A DNA stretch of 18,125 nucleotides from Spirochaetaceae bacterium (GTDB lineage: Bacteria; Spirochaetota; Spirochaetia; SZUA-6; Fen-1364): contig PLNO01000143.1 in assembly GCA_003141795.1 (NCBI GenBank), forward strand, positions 1 through 18,125, written 5' to 3'. Position 1 is the first letter of the stretch. Each line of letters opens with the position of its first letter. The notes beneath the pieces are model-generated. The model was not told where the DNA came from, made no database searches, and was given only the letters and a program-made list of their open reading frames with translations. The position numbers were made by a program, and so were the translations under genes. This document shows positions 7,172-17,242 of the stretch, one piece after another.

Positions 7172-7259
7172 GCGTTTCTCATTTTGTACCTTCGGAGCTT
7201 GCGAAAGAGCGGCCGCACTGCCAAAGGGGGCCCTTTTCTTCGGACAAAATGAGAAACGC
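7172..7259. repeat. 88-bp MITE-like element with 16-bp inverted ends, copy 1
   Basis: Perfect 16-bp terminal inverted repeats: GCGTTTCTCATTTTGT at 7172-7187 and its complement at 7244-7259, enclosing 56 bases. The inside can form a 5-bp hairpin (AAAGG 7223-7227 with CCTTT 7232-7236) and a weak CTT/AAG hairpin (7198-7207). Copy 2 at 10805-10892 has the same length and shares the TTCTCATTTTG core and, read in reverse, about half of the inner bases. The ends are AT-rich against the GC-rich background. Flanks CTGATC (7161-7166) and GATCAG (7261-7266) add a further inverted pair. The rest of the 186-base gap up to 7338 holds the transferase promoter. Confidence 0.75.
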
Positions 7260-7300
7260 GGATCAGTGAGACGCTACTGAGATTTCCTGCTGATCTCGGC

Positions 7301-7329
7301 TTGCGCGACGGCTCGTTTCTTTCTATGGT
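7301..7329 (+). promoter_or_regulatory. Promoter of the purine salvage pair
   Basis: TTGCGC (7301-7306), 17-base spacer, TATGGT (7324-7329). The -10 ends 9 bases before the ATG at 7339. GAGGG (7332-7336) sits in between as a possible Shine-Dalgarno, which would be only partly transcribed if initiation occurs about 7 bases after the -10, so either this promoter or the Shine-Dalgarno may be fortuitous. Confidence 0.35.
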
Positions 7330-7338
7330 TTGAGGGCA

Positions 7339-7892
7339 ATGACGCACGCGGAAATCCAGGGCAAGTACTTCCTCTCCTACGAGCACGTCCACATCAGCGT
7401 CCGTGCGCTTGCCGAGCGCATAACGGAGGCAGGCTTCGATCCCGACCTCATCGTCGCGATCGGGTCGGGCGGCTTCATCCCGGCGCGCATCCTGAAGACC
7501 TATATCAAGAGGCCCATCCTCACGGTCGGCATCTCCTACTACGGTCCGGATAACAAGCCCGAAGACCACCCCCATACAATCCAGTGGATCGATGAGGTCG
7601 AAGAGAAGCTTTCCGGGCGCAAGGTGCTGCTCGTCGACGAGGTCGACGATACGCGGGTCACCCTCGAATACTGCCTGCGCGAGCTGCTCCTGCACCACCC
7701 GGCGGAAATAGCCATCGCGGTCCTCCATAACAAGCGGAAAGAGAAAAAGGGGAAGATCCCGTCGGAGGTTCGTCGCTATTTCGCCGGAGAAGAGCTCGAT
7801 GACCGCTGGATCTGCTACCCGTGGGACGCTCAGGACATTGCAGCGCACGAAAAGATCGCCCGATCCGGGCTTCTCCTGTCGGGAGACCACTG

Positions 7893-7893
<1 letters not shown>
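7339..7893 (+). CDS. Purine phosphoribosyltransferase (hypoxanthine/xanthine/guanine type)
   Basis: A 184-residue enzyme that joins a purine base to PRPP to give a nucleotide and pyrophosphate, in the cytoplasm. The PRPP-binding signature is VLLVDEVDDTRVT (96-108), and a PPi-loop-like IGSGGFIPAR lies at 41-50. The DEVDDTR form is shared with the yeast Hpt1/archaeal-type xanthine or hypoxanthine transferases rather than with E. coli Apt. The C-terminal DDRWICYPWDAQD stretch, with its Trp, suits stacking on a 6-oxopurine. ATG 7339 is chosen over TTG 7330 because GAGGG precedes it. Its stop overlaps the adenine deaminase start (TGATG), so the two are translationally coupled: the deaminase makes hypoxanthine, which this enzyme would convert to IMP. 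Exact base preference is not decided by sequence. Confidence 0.88.
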
Positions 7894-9692
<1,799 letters not shown>

Positions 9693-9740
9693 CCGGGGAC
9701 CGTACCGCGGCCGTTGCGCGCAAGGGCGACGCGCGCGCCC
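9693..9740. terminator. GC-rich palindromic spacer between convergent genes
   Basis: The 48-base gap between the ade stop and the aldo/keto reductase stop is full of short palindromes: CCGCGG, TTGCGCGCAA, and GGGCG (9724-9728) pairing with CGCCC (9736-9740). It could end transcription from both sides, but there is no T-run on either strand, so Rho-independent termination is not proven. Confidence 0.3.
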
Positions 9741-10721
9741 CTACGTGTGCCCCTCCACGGGGTGCGGCTTGTACGGCGATTCCAGCGCGGCAATCTGCGG
9801 AGCGCTCAAGCTGATGGACAGTGCCTCCACGGCCTGCTCGAGGTGGGTCATTGTGCTCGCCCCCACGATGGGTGCTGCAATGTACGGCTTCGACAGCATC
9901 CACGCCAGGGCGACCTGCGGCATGCTCTTTCCGATCTGCCCGGCAACGCTCTTCACCTGATCGACCACTTTGAAATCGTCGGTCTGGTAGTACATCGAGT
10001 GCGCGTATTCATCGGACTTGCTCCGTGTCGTCGCCCCGGCCTTGTCCGCGGTCCTGTTGCCGGCAAGAAAGCCACGGGCCAGTGGGCTCCACGGGATGAT
10101 CCCGATGCCCTGGTCGGCGCAGAGGGGAATCATCTCCCGCTCTTCCTCCCGATACACGAGGTTGTAGTGGTCCTGCATGGTGACGAACCGCGCCCAGCCG
10201 TGCTCCTTCGACAGGGAGAGTGCCTTCATGAACTGCCACGCGTACATGCTGGATGCGCCGATGTAACGCGCCTTACCGGACCGCACGACGTCGTTCAGCG
10301 CTTCCAGGGTTTCCTCGATGGGTGTTTCTGCATCCCAGCGGTGGATCTGGTAGAGATCGACGTAGTCGGTGCCCAGGCGCTTCAGGGAGGCGTCGATGCC
10401 GGTCATGATGTGCTTGCGTGAGAGCCCGCGCTGGTTCGGCCCCGGTCCCATGGGGTTGAAGACCTTGGTGGCGATGACCACCTCATCCCGCCTGGCGAAA
10501 TCGCGCAATGCCCGGCCCGTGACCTCTTCGCTCGCGCCCAGCGAGTATATGTCCGCCGTGTCGAAGAAGGTGACGCCGAGCTCGAGGGCCCGCTTGAAGA
10601 AGGGGCGCGATTCAGGCTCGTTCAGAACCCAGTCCCGCCACCCCGAAGAACCGTAGGTCATGGTGCCGAGGCAGATCCTCGAAACCTTGAGCCCCGTCGT
10701 ACCCAGCCGCACGTACTGCAT
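9741..10721 (-). CDS. Aldo/keto reductase
   Basis: A 326-residue NADPH-dependent oxidoreductase of the aldo/keto reductase (beta/alpha)8 barrel family. The catalytic tetrad is complete: Asp54 and Tyr59 in FFDTADIYS, Lys86 in IATKV, His127 in LYQIHRWD. GASSMYAWQF, IPWSPLARGFLAGN and the C-terminal PIVGASTMTHLEQAVEAL (cofactor phosphate binding) are typical of the YajO/YakC-like group. The substrate cannot be named. GGAGG stands six bases before the ATG, and a promoter lies at 10743-10771, so it is expressed independently of the importer operon upstream. A link with purine metabolism is not evident. Confidence 0.92.
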   Translation of the reverse strand: MQYVRLGTTGLKVSRICLGTMTYGSSGWRDWVLNEPESRPFFKRALELGVTFFDTADIYSLGASEEVTGRALRDFARRDEVVIATKVFNPMGPGPNQRGLSRKHIMTGIDASLKRLGTDYVDLYQIHRWDAETPIEETLEALNDVVRSGKARYIGASSMYAWQFMKALSLSKEHGWARFVTMQDHYNLVYREEEREMIPLCADQGIGIIPWSPLARGFLAGNRTADKAGATTRSKSDEYAHSMYYQTDDFKVVDQVKSVAGQIGKSMPQVALAWMLSKPYIAAPIVGASTMTHLEQAVEALSISLSAPQIAALESPYKPHPVEGHT

Positions 10722-10742
10722 CCCGCGCCTCCGTATCAGAAG

Positions 10743-10771
10743 AAGCTACAAACGGCACGGCTTCGGGTCAA
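10743..10771 (-). promoter_or_regulatory. Promoter of the aldo/keto reductase gene
   Basis: Minus strand: TTGACC (10771-10766), 17-base spacer, TAGCTT (10748-10743). A leader of about 15 bases would contain the GGAGG Shine-Dalgarno, which is consistent. Confidence 0.45.
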
Positions 10772-10804
10772 ACGCAGTGATTCTCAGTATGTGATACCTC
10801 ATGC

Positions 10805-10892
10805 ACACTTCTCATTTTGCCCCGTGGAAATGCCTTCATCTGGCACTGATGAGTCGCTTTCCGGCAAAGCCATGGTGCAAAATGAGAAGTGT
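10805..10892. repeat. 88-bp MITE-like element with 16-bp inverted ends, copy 2
   Basis: Perfect 16-bp ends ACACTTCTCATTTTGC (10805-10820) and complement (10877-10892) enclose 56 bases. Inside are two hairpins: TGCC/GGCA (10831-10834 with 10842-10845) and GCTTT/AAAGC (10856-10860 with 10866-10870), giving a three-way-junction fold if single-stranded. It lies in reverse orientation relative to copy 1. It sits 19 bases after the last stop codon of the importer operon, so on the minus strand it may also end or protect that transcript. No clear target duplication is seen at the flanks. Confidence 0.75.
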
Positions 10893-10911
10893 TGTGGTCA
10901 AACAGTGGCGA

Positions 10912-11910
10912 TCATTCCTTCTCGAAAGGTGTTCCCAGCGCGGAGGGAGGGGTCGCATTCATCGCGCGCAGGATCTTTGCCACCCTGTGCCTGACGGGAT
11001 CGGGGAGACGGGCGAGGGACCGCTCCACCCATTCGGCGTTGCCGATGTTCACGAAGAGCAGGGTGAGGATCATGAGCGGGAAGGGCGCCACTTGCAGCAC
11101 CTGCGACGGCACGCCGGGGAGGGCGGGCTGCAGGACGAGCCCCAGCCACTGGAGGAGAGAAAAGAGGTACGCGCCGAAAGCCACGCGGAACGGGTTCCAC
11201 CCCCCGAAGATCGTGATGGCAAGGACTATCCAGCCCATCCCGTCGAGGCCCGAGATCGTTCCCTTCCACCCGGCCTTCACGGAGAGGGAGTAGATGGGAC
11301 CGGCGAGCCCGGCGATCGCCCCGCCGACGACGGTATACACGTAGCGCAGGCGGTTCACGTTCGCCCCGCGCGCGTAGGCTGCCGCCGGGCGCTCGCCGAT
11401 GCCGCGCAGGAGCAGCCCCGGACGGGTGTGGAATATGAAGAACCAGGCTGCGAAGATCAGCAGGAAGCTCAGATACGTCATGACGTCCTGCTGGAAGAAG
11501 AGCGTTCCCAGCACGGGGATATCGCGCAGCAGGGGGAGGGAGTACCCGGACAGCCGCGGTCCCGTGGCCCCCATGACGGGATTGCCGAGGAAGTACGAGA
11601 GGTCGCGGCAGAGCAGGGTCAGCACGAAGCCCACGGCCACCTGCGACTGGCGGAGGGTGATGCTGGCAAAGGCCAGCACGAGGGCAACCAGACCGCCGAT
11701 CACCGCTCCCGCGACAAAGCCCAGGACGATGCTGTTCGTTGCGAGGGCGACGGCGAACCCTCCCATCGCGCTGAGGAGGATCTTCCCGTTCATGGAGAGG
11801 TTCGTCACGCCGGCGCGCTCGGTGATGGTTTCACCGATTGCACCGAAGACGAGCGGGGCCGCGGAGGTGAGAACGCCGGCAAGACCGATGAGGATCATCT
11901 GGAAGCTCAT
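10912..11910 (-). CDS. BMP-type ABC importer, second permease
   Basis: A 332-residue inner-membrane permease with about eight to ten hydrophobic segments, of the branched-chain/BPD_transp_2 family. GLLLRGIGERPAAAYARGAN is the cytoplasmic coupling loop that contacts the ATPase. The N-terminal LTSAAPLVFGAIGETITERAGVTNLSMNG is typical of the shorter NupQ/PnrE-like permease of nucleoside importers. It is the last gene of the operon; its ATG directly follows the stop of the first permease (TAGATG), so translation is coupled. It pairs with that permease to form the channel. Confidence 0.92.
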   Translation of the reverse strand: MSFQMILIGLAGVLTSAAPLVFGAIGETITERAGVTNLSMNGKILLSAMGGFAVALATNSIVLGFVAGAVIGGLVALVLAFASITLRQSQVAVGFVLTLLCRDLSYFLGNPVMGATGPRLSGYSLPLLRDIPVLGTLFFQQDVMTYLSFLLIFAAWFFIFHTRPGLLLRGIGERPAAAYARGANVNRLRYVYTVVGGAIAGLAGPIYSLSVKAGWKGTISGLDGMGWIVLAITIFGGWNPFRVAFGAYLFSLLQWLGLVLQPALPGVPSQVLQVAPFPLMILTLLFVNIGNAEWVERSLARLPDPVRHRVAKILRAMNATPPSALGTPFEKE

Positions 11911-12951
11911 CTATCCCTTCCTCGTCAGGCGCTGACGGATACCCTGCCCCAGGAGCACGAAGAGCACCAGCGTGCCCTGGAGCACCTGTGCGAGGGAAGA
12001 GTCCTGCTGCAGGACGATGGGCAGACGGATGCTCCCGACGTTGAGCGCGGCGAAGAACAGCGCCACCGGCGCGGCAATGAGCGCGTTGAAGTTGGAGAGC
12101 ATGCCCACCATGAGCCCGAGGTACCCGTAGCCGCTCGAGATCGAGGGGATGAGCCGGTGGTAGACGGAGACGACCTGCAGTCCGCCCGCGATACCGGCAA
12201 AGACACCACAGAGCGCGAAGGCTCCCATCATGTGCTGCCACGGCCGCACGCCCAGCAGATGCGCGGCCTGGGGGTTGCGGCCCACGGCCTTCAATCGAAG
12301 CCCGAAATGCGTCCCCTGGAGCAGGACGTAGATCAGCGCGATCCCGAGAATCGCGATCACCAGGGCCGAAGGGCTGAGCCGCGATTGAGCGGAGAGCGTG
12401 GGAAGCCACAGCGCCGGGGGGAAGGGGACCGTGCCGGACATCGAGGCCACACCCGGGCGCTTCCACGGCCCGAAGATGAGCCAGAGGTTGACCGCTGAGG
12501 CGACGAAGTTCAGCCCCAGCCCGCCGAAGATCTCGTTCACGCCGCCGAAAGTCTTGAGCGCCCCTGCCAGGAGCGCCCAGAGCGCGCCGCCCAGCATGCC
12601 GGCGAGAATGGCCGCGGTGAGTATGACCGACGGAGGAAGACCGCTTGTCTGCAGGAGGCGCAAAAGCCATGTCGCGAAGATCGCCCCGAAGGTGATCTGG
12701 CCCTCGATGCCGATGTTCCAGAGCCCCGCGGTGAAGGTGACGAGAAGCCCGGCCGTGGAGAGGAGCAGCGGCACCCAGGAGACCAGAACGTTCGCCGCCA
12801 CGTCCCACGAGCCGGCAGCGCCCAGCACGATGTTGAGGTAGGCGGCAATGGGGGGAGCCTTGGCGGCCAACAACACGAGCGTGGTGAGGAGGACCGCGCA
12901 GAGGATGGCCATGACCTGGAAGAGCGCACGGGAGACCCTCGGCTTACGCAT
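11911..12951 (-). CDS. BMP-type ABC importer, first permease
   Basis: A 346-residue permease of the same family, NupP/PnrD-like, with an extra N-terminal segment. NIGIEGQITFGAIFATW is the family's hallmark loop, and GLRLKAVGRNPQAAHLLGV is the ATPase-coupling loop. The start is ATG 12951, which overlaps the last 8 bases of the ATPase gene (ATGCGTAA); the longer open frame upstream runs through the ATPase gene and is not used. It forms the heteromeric pore with the second permease, which follows without a gap. Confidence 0.92.
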   Translation of the reverse strand: MRKPRVSRALFQVMAILCAVLLTTLVLLAAKAPPIAAYLNIVLGAAGSWDVAANVLVSWVPLLLSTAGLLVTFTAGLWNIGIEGQITFGAIFATWLLRLLQTSGLPPSVILTAAILAGMLGGALWALLAGALKTFGGVNEIFGGLGLNFVASAVNLWLIFGPWKRPGVASMSGTVPFPPALWLPTLSAQSRLSPSALVIAILGIALIYVLLQGTHFGLRLKAVGRNPQAAHLLGVRPWQHMMGAFALCGVFAGIAGGLQVVSVYHRLIPSISSGYGYLGLMVGMLSNFNALIAAPVALFFAALNVGSIRLPIVLQQDSSLAQVLQGTLVLFVLLGQGIRQRLTRKG

Positions 12952-14437
12952 GGACGGTCTCCGCGGGAAGACGTTCCCAGCCCTTCCCCCCGATGAGCTC
13001 GCCCAGCGTTTCGACCGACAGCTGTTCGGCGGAAAGAGGAGGGGAGACGCGCCCCGCGAAGAAGACGAGCACGCGGTCGCTGTACTGCAACACCTCGTCC
13101 AGGTCGGCCGAGGCGAAGATGATCGCCGCCCCCTGGCGGCAGCGTTCCTTGAGCTTCTCCCAGATGTACAACGTCGACTCGATGTCCAGGCCGCGCGTGG
13201 GCTGTTCCAGGAGGATGAGGGAGAGGGATGCATGCAGGAGCGCCAGGAGCATCCGCTGCTGGTTTCCTCCCGAGAGGTCTTCCACGCCGAGGGACGGTAC
13301 GCCCTTGATGTTGTAGGTCGCGATGCGCTCGGAGGCGAGGCTCCCCGCTGCCCGCCTGTCGATCATCATCCCCTTGCCGCCTTCGGCAAGGATGAAATGC
13401 TCGGCGATGCTGAGGCCCGAAACGAGGCCTTTCTCCAGCCGGGCAGCCGGCAGGTACGCCACGCCCTGGCGCCTAAAGGCGAGGTACGAGCTTCCCGTGA
13501 CGTTGCGCTCCCCCAGGGCGATGCGGCCCGCGACAGGGCGATGCAGGCCGGCGCACGCAGAGAGGAGGAGGGACTGGCCCGACCCCTCCATGCCGGCAAG
13601 TCCGATGACCTCCCCGGCTCGGGCGCACAATGTAATGTCGTTCACCTGGGGCCGGCCCCCTTCCAGGCACACGCCGTTCAGGGAAACAACGGGCCCTCCG
13701 GTGGGCAGGGTGGTTCGCCCGCCGAAGCTCACCTCTTTCCCGAACATCATGCGGACGAGCTCGCGCGTTACATAGGGGGGGTGCGATTCGCCCACGAGCT
13801 CCCCCTGGCGGAGCACGGCGACACGGGAGCAGAGGAACTCGACGTCTTCCAGCTTGTGCGACACGAACAGGATCGTCATCCCCTGGGCGGCGAGCTTCTG
13901 GAGCGTGGCGAAGAGCTTCACCTTCTGCGGCTGACTGATGCCCGTCGTCGGCTCGTCGAGGATGAGGACCTTCGCGCCCAGCCAGAGGAGGCGCATGATC
14001 TCCAGCTGCTGGCGCTCCCCCACGGTGAGCGTGTCGATGTAGGCGTCAGGGTCGATCGAGAATCCGAACTGCTCGCACAGTGCCCTCATCTCCCGCGACG
14101 CGCGGCGGCGTTCGGGCAAAAGCCCCCCCTCACGGCCGAGGATGAAGCTGTCCAGCACTTTCATGGGCGGGAAATCGAGGGGATCCTGGTGGAGCATGCC
14201 GATCCCGTGATGGATGGCATCGGCGGGGGACCGGATCGCCACAGCGCTTCCGTCCAGGAGGATCTGTCCTGCATCGGGGATGAGGAATCCCGAGAGGATC
14301 TTCATGAGCGTGCTTTTCCCAGCACCGTTCTCACCCAGGATACCCTGGATGAAGGAGGGAGGAACCGACAGCGAGATGCCCGCGTTCGCGTGAACCTCGC
14401 CGAAGCTCTTATGGATGCCGCGCAGCTCGATGTGCAT
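12944..14437 (-). CDS. BMP-type ABC importer, tandem ATPase
   Basis: A 497-residue protein made of two fused ABC domains, as in RbsA/MglA and the nucleoside ATPase NupO. First domain: Walker A GENGAGKST (35-43), Q-loop Gln84, signature LTVGERQ (137-143), Walker B VLILDEP (157-163). Second domain: degenerate Walker A GMEGSGQS, signature LSGGNQQ, then LILLEQPTRGLD. Asymmetric domains of this kind are normal in the family. ATG 14437 (MHIELRG) is chosen because it fits the usual N-terminus and AGGGCGG precedes it; an in-frame ATG at 14470 would add 11 residues unlike the family. It lies 112 bases after the binding-protein gene, with a hairpin between. Confidence 0.93.
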   Translation of the reverse strand: MHIELRGIHKSFGEVHANAGISLSVPPSFIQGILGENGAGKSTLMKILSGFLIPDAGQILLDGSAVAIRSPADAIHHGIGMLHQDPLDFPPMKVLDSFILGREGGLLPERRRASREMRALCEQFGFSIDPDAYIDTLTVGERQQLEIMRLLWLGAKVLILDEPTTGISQPQKVKLFATLQKLAAQGMTILFVSHKLEDVEFLCSRVAVLRQGELVGESHPPYVTRELVRMMFGKEVSFGGRTTLPTGGPVVSLNGVCLEGGRPQVNDITLCARAGEVIGLAGMEGSGQSLLLSACAGLHRPVAGRIALGERNVTGSSYLAFRRQGVAYLPAARLEKGLVSGLSIAEHFILAEGGKGMMIDRRAAGSLASERIATYNIKGVPSLGVEDLSGGNQQRMLLALLHASLSLILLEQPTRGLDIESTLYIWEKLKERCRQGAAIIFASADLDEVLQYSDRVLVFFAGRVSPPLSAEQLSVETLGELIGGKGWERLPAETVHA

Positions 14438-14501
14438 GTGCCGCCCTAAAAAAGTCGGGGCGCCCGGCATAGCACGATGGCCAAACCTGCGCGCCCTTAG
14501 A

Positions 14502-14525
14502 GGGGCGAGATAAATCTCTCGCCCC
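14502..14525. terminator. Intra-operon hairpin after the binding-protein gene
   Basis: A perfect 9-bp stem, GGGGCGAGA and TCTCGCCCC, with a 6-base loop, 24 bases after the binding-protein stop. The 12-bp palindrome GGATTCGAATCC (14526-14537) is directly adjacent. No T-run follows on the minus strand. The position suits partial termination or 3'-end protection, giving more binding protein than membrane components. Confidence 0.55.
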
Positions 14526-14549
14526 GGATTCGAATCCCCCGTGAAAAGA

Positions 14550-15752
14550 TTACTTCGAAACGCTCTGTCCCTGCATGCCGCTGAGAAGCTGCGGCAGGTA
14601 CCAGATCTGCTGATCGGTGGCCGCGGTTCCGCTGGCCAGGTACTCGGTCCCGTCCTGGAGGGAGAGGGGGCCCTTCCACAGGCTCAGGCCGCCTGCGAGC
14701 TCCTTGATGAACCTGTCCACGCCCGCAGAAGCGGAGGCGGAGAGCGCCTTGCCCTTGTTGAATCCGACCGCAGTCGTGTCAGGATTGTTGATGTTCTTCC
14801 AATCCGGACCGTTCCACTCGAAATGCGAGGCATAGGTTCCCGCCATTGCGGCCTTCACCGCCGTTGCATAAGCGGGGCCCCAGTTGAAGTAGGGCACGCC
14901 GAGGTTGACGTTCGGCGCCTGCGTATAGGCTTTTGCGTAGTCGTACGCGACTGCCCACACCTTCTGGCCCTTGGCCGCGTACTTCACCGCTTCGGTGACC
15001 GCTTCCGTCGTATCGATGCCGGAAACGACGACGTCATAGCCGCTGTTGAAGAAGTCATCCGCGACCTGCGACGGGTCGGAGGTGACGCCGGGGATGTTGA
15101 ACCAGAATCCGATCCAGGTGACCTTGAACTGCAGCTTGGCGGGATCCTTCTTCAGATAGTTGACCCACGCGTAGCGGGCGCCGAGGTACACGGAGGAGGC
15201 CAGACGGCGGGTTTCGTCGTTGATGAGGGGCCCGAGGTAGCCGATCTTGCCGGTCTGCGTGGTGAGCGCGGCTGCGACGCCGCCGATCATCTTGCCGAAC
15301 TCCATGCGGCCCATGATATTGACCATGTTCGGCAGCTCCATGTAGGTCTTGCCGCTCTTCCACACCTGGCTGCCCGAGGACATGATGACGAAGATGTCCG
15401 AGTGCGCCTGGGCGAACTTCACCGCTTCATCGCTCATATCGTCAGAGCTGAAGATGACGAGCTTCGCGCCCTGGGACACGAGGCTCTCGCCGAGCTGGGA
15501 TACCGTGGTTCCCGGCCTGTCCGCTGAATTGGCCTTGTCGATGTAGACCATCTTGGTGCCCGGAACCTTGCTGGTGACGTACTGGACGGCGTCGTAGTTG
15601 GCCTGGCTCCACCCCTGGTCATTGTAGGGCCCCACCATCACGAGGCCGATGGTCAGGTTCTTGCCTGCCGCGGGCGGCGCGCTCTGGCCGAAGGCGGCGG
15701 TTCCCACCGCAACCATCAGCACGAGCAGGACGAGAAGACTCAGTCTCCGCAT
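14550..15752 (-). CDS. BMP-family (PnrA-like) substrate-binding protein
   Basis: A 400-residue periplasmic binding protein. A Sec signal peptide (MRRLSLLVLLVLMVAVGTAAFGQ) has a likely cleavage near residue 22 and no Cys, so the protein is soluble or loosely held, unlike the lipoproteins PnrA and BmpA. The mature part starts LTIGLVMVGPYNDQGWSQANYDA, the BMP hallmark, with IFSSDDMSDEAVKFA, IGYLGP and a C-terminal Trp-rich stretch. Relatives bind purine nucleosides; the neighbouring salvage genes support that. Start: GGAG lies six bases before the ATG at 15752; an ATG at 15758 is too close to it, and an ATG at 15818 would lie at or outside the transcript start. It is first in the importer operon. 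Confidence 0.93.
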   Translation of the reverse strand: MRRLSLLVLLVLMVAVGTAAFGQSAPPAAGKNLTIGLVMVGPYNDQGWSQANYDAVQYVTSKVPGTKMVYIDKANSADRPGTTVSQLGESLVSQGAKLVIFSSDDMSDEAVKFAQAHSDIFVIMSSGSQVWKSGKTYMELPNMVNIMGRMEFGKMIGGVAAALTTQTGKIGYLGPLINDETRRLASSVYLGARYAWVNYLKKDPAKLQFKVTWIGFWFNIPGVTSDPSQVADDFFNSGYDVVVSGIDTTEAVTEAVKYAAKGQKVWAVAYDYAKAYTQAPNVNLGVPYFNWGPAYATAVKAAMAGTYASHFEWNGPDWKNINNPDTTAVGFNKGKALSASASAGVDRFIKELAGGLSLWKGPLSLQDGTEYLASGTAATDQQIWYLPQLLSGMQGQSVSK

Positions 15753-15819
15753 GTTCATCTCCTTTTCCGACGTTCCGTGCGTGCTCTGGAATGCACGGAC
15801 TTGCGTCGATTCTTGCATA

Positions 15820-15849
15820 CTTATACACCGCCTTCGTGCACCGTCTCAA
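15820..15849 (-). promoter_or_regulatory. Promoter of the importer operon
   Basis: Minus strand: TTGAGA (15849-15844), 18-base spacer, TATAAG (15825-15820). The predicted leader is about 60 bases and carries the GGAG. One copy of the repeated palindrome (15850-15871) touches the -35 on its upstream side. I see no purine riboswitch fold in the leader. Confidence 0.55.
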
Positions 15850-15871
15850 GCGCGGAATACCGCGATAGGGT
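15850..15871. repeat. Palindromic repeat copy A, next to importer -35
   Basis: Contains CGCGG, AATA, CCGCG (15851-15864) followed by ATAGGGT. It differs from copy B by one base. It could be a regulator site or a hairpin after aspS. Confidence 0.6.
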
Positions 15872-15933
15872 GTGCCTTCCGTGCATCCCTGTCTAGGGGC
15901 TCCCGCCGTGCTCCGCGCGGCTGCCGCCCTTTC

Positions 15934-15955
15934 GCGCGGAGTACCGCGATAGGGT
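15934..15955. repeat. Palindromic repeat copy B, 84 bp from copy A
   Basis: Contains CGCGG, AGTA, CCGCG (15935-15948) followed by ATAGGGT, 12 bases after the aspS stop in transcription direction. It may serve as the aspS 3' hairpin, although no T-run follows. Confidence 0.6.
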
Positions 15956-15967
15956 CGGCCTCCATGG

Positions 15968-17222
<1,255 letters not shown>

Positions 17223-17242
<20 letters not shown>

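Noticed and set aside
7261..7338. Possible purine riboswitch before the transferase gene.
   Set aside because: The conserved loop sequences and three-stem layout of the purine riboswitch are not present, and the predicted promoter lies downstream of most of this segment.
10801..12498. Long plus-strand open frame of 565 codons, rich in Glu, Arg and His.
   Set aside because: It is antisense to both permease genes, which carry clear family motifs; the charged composition is typical of the reverse of membrane-protein codons.
12848..14449. Long plus-strand open frame of 533 codons.
   Set aside because: Antisense to the tandem ATPase, which has complete Walker and signature motifs.
14520..14540. 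TTCGAAT within GGATTCGAATCC resembles a tRNA T-loop.
   Set aside because: The flanking bases do not form a five-base-pair T-stem on either strand, and no acceptor, D or anticodon arm fits in the gap.
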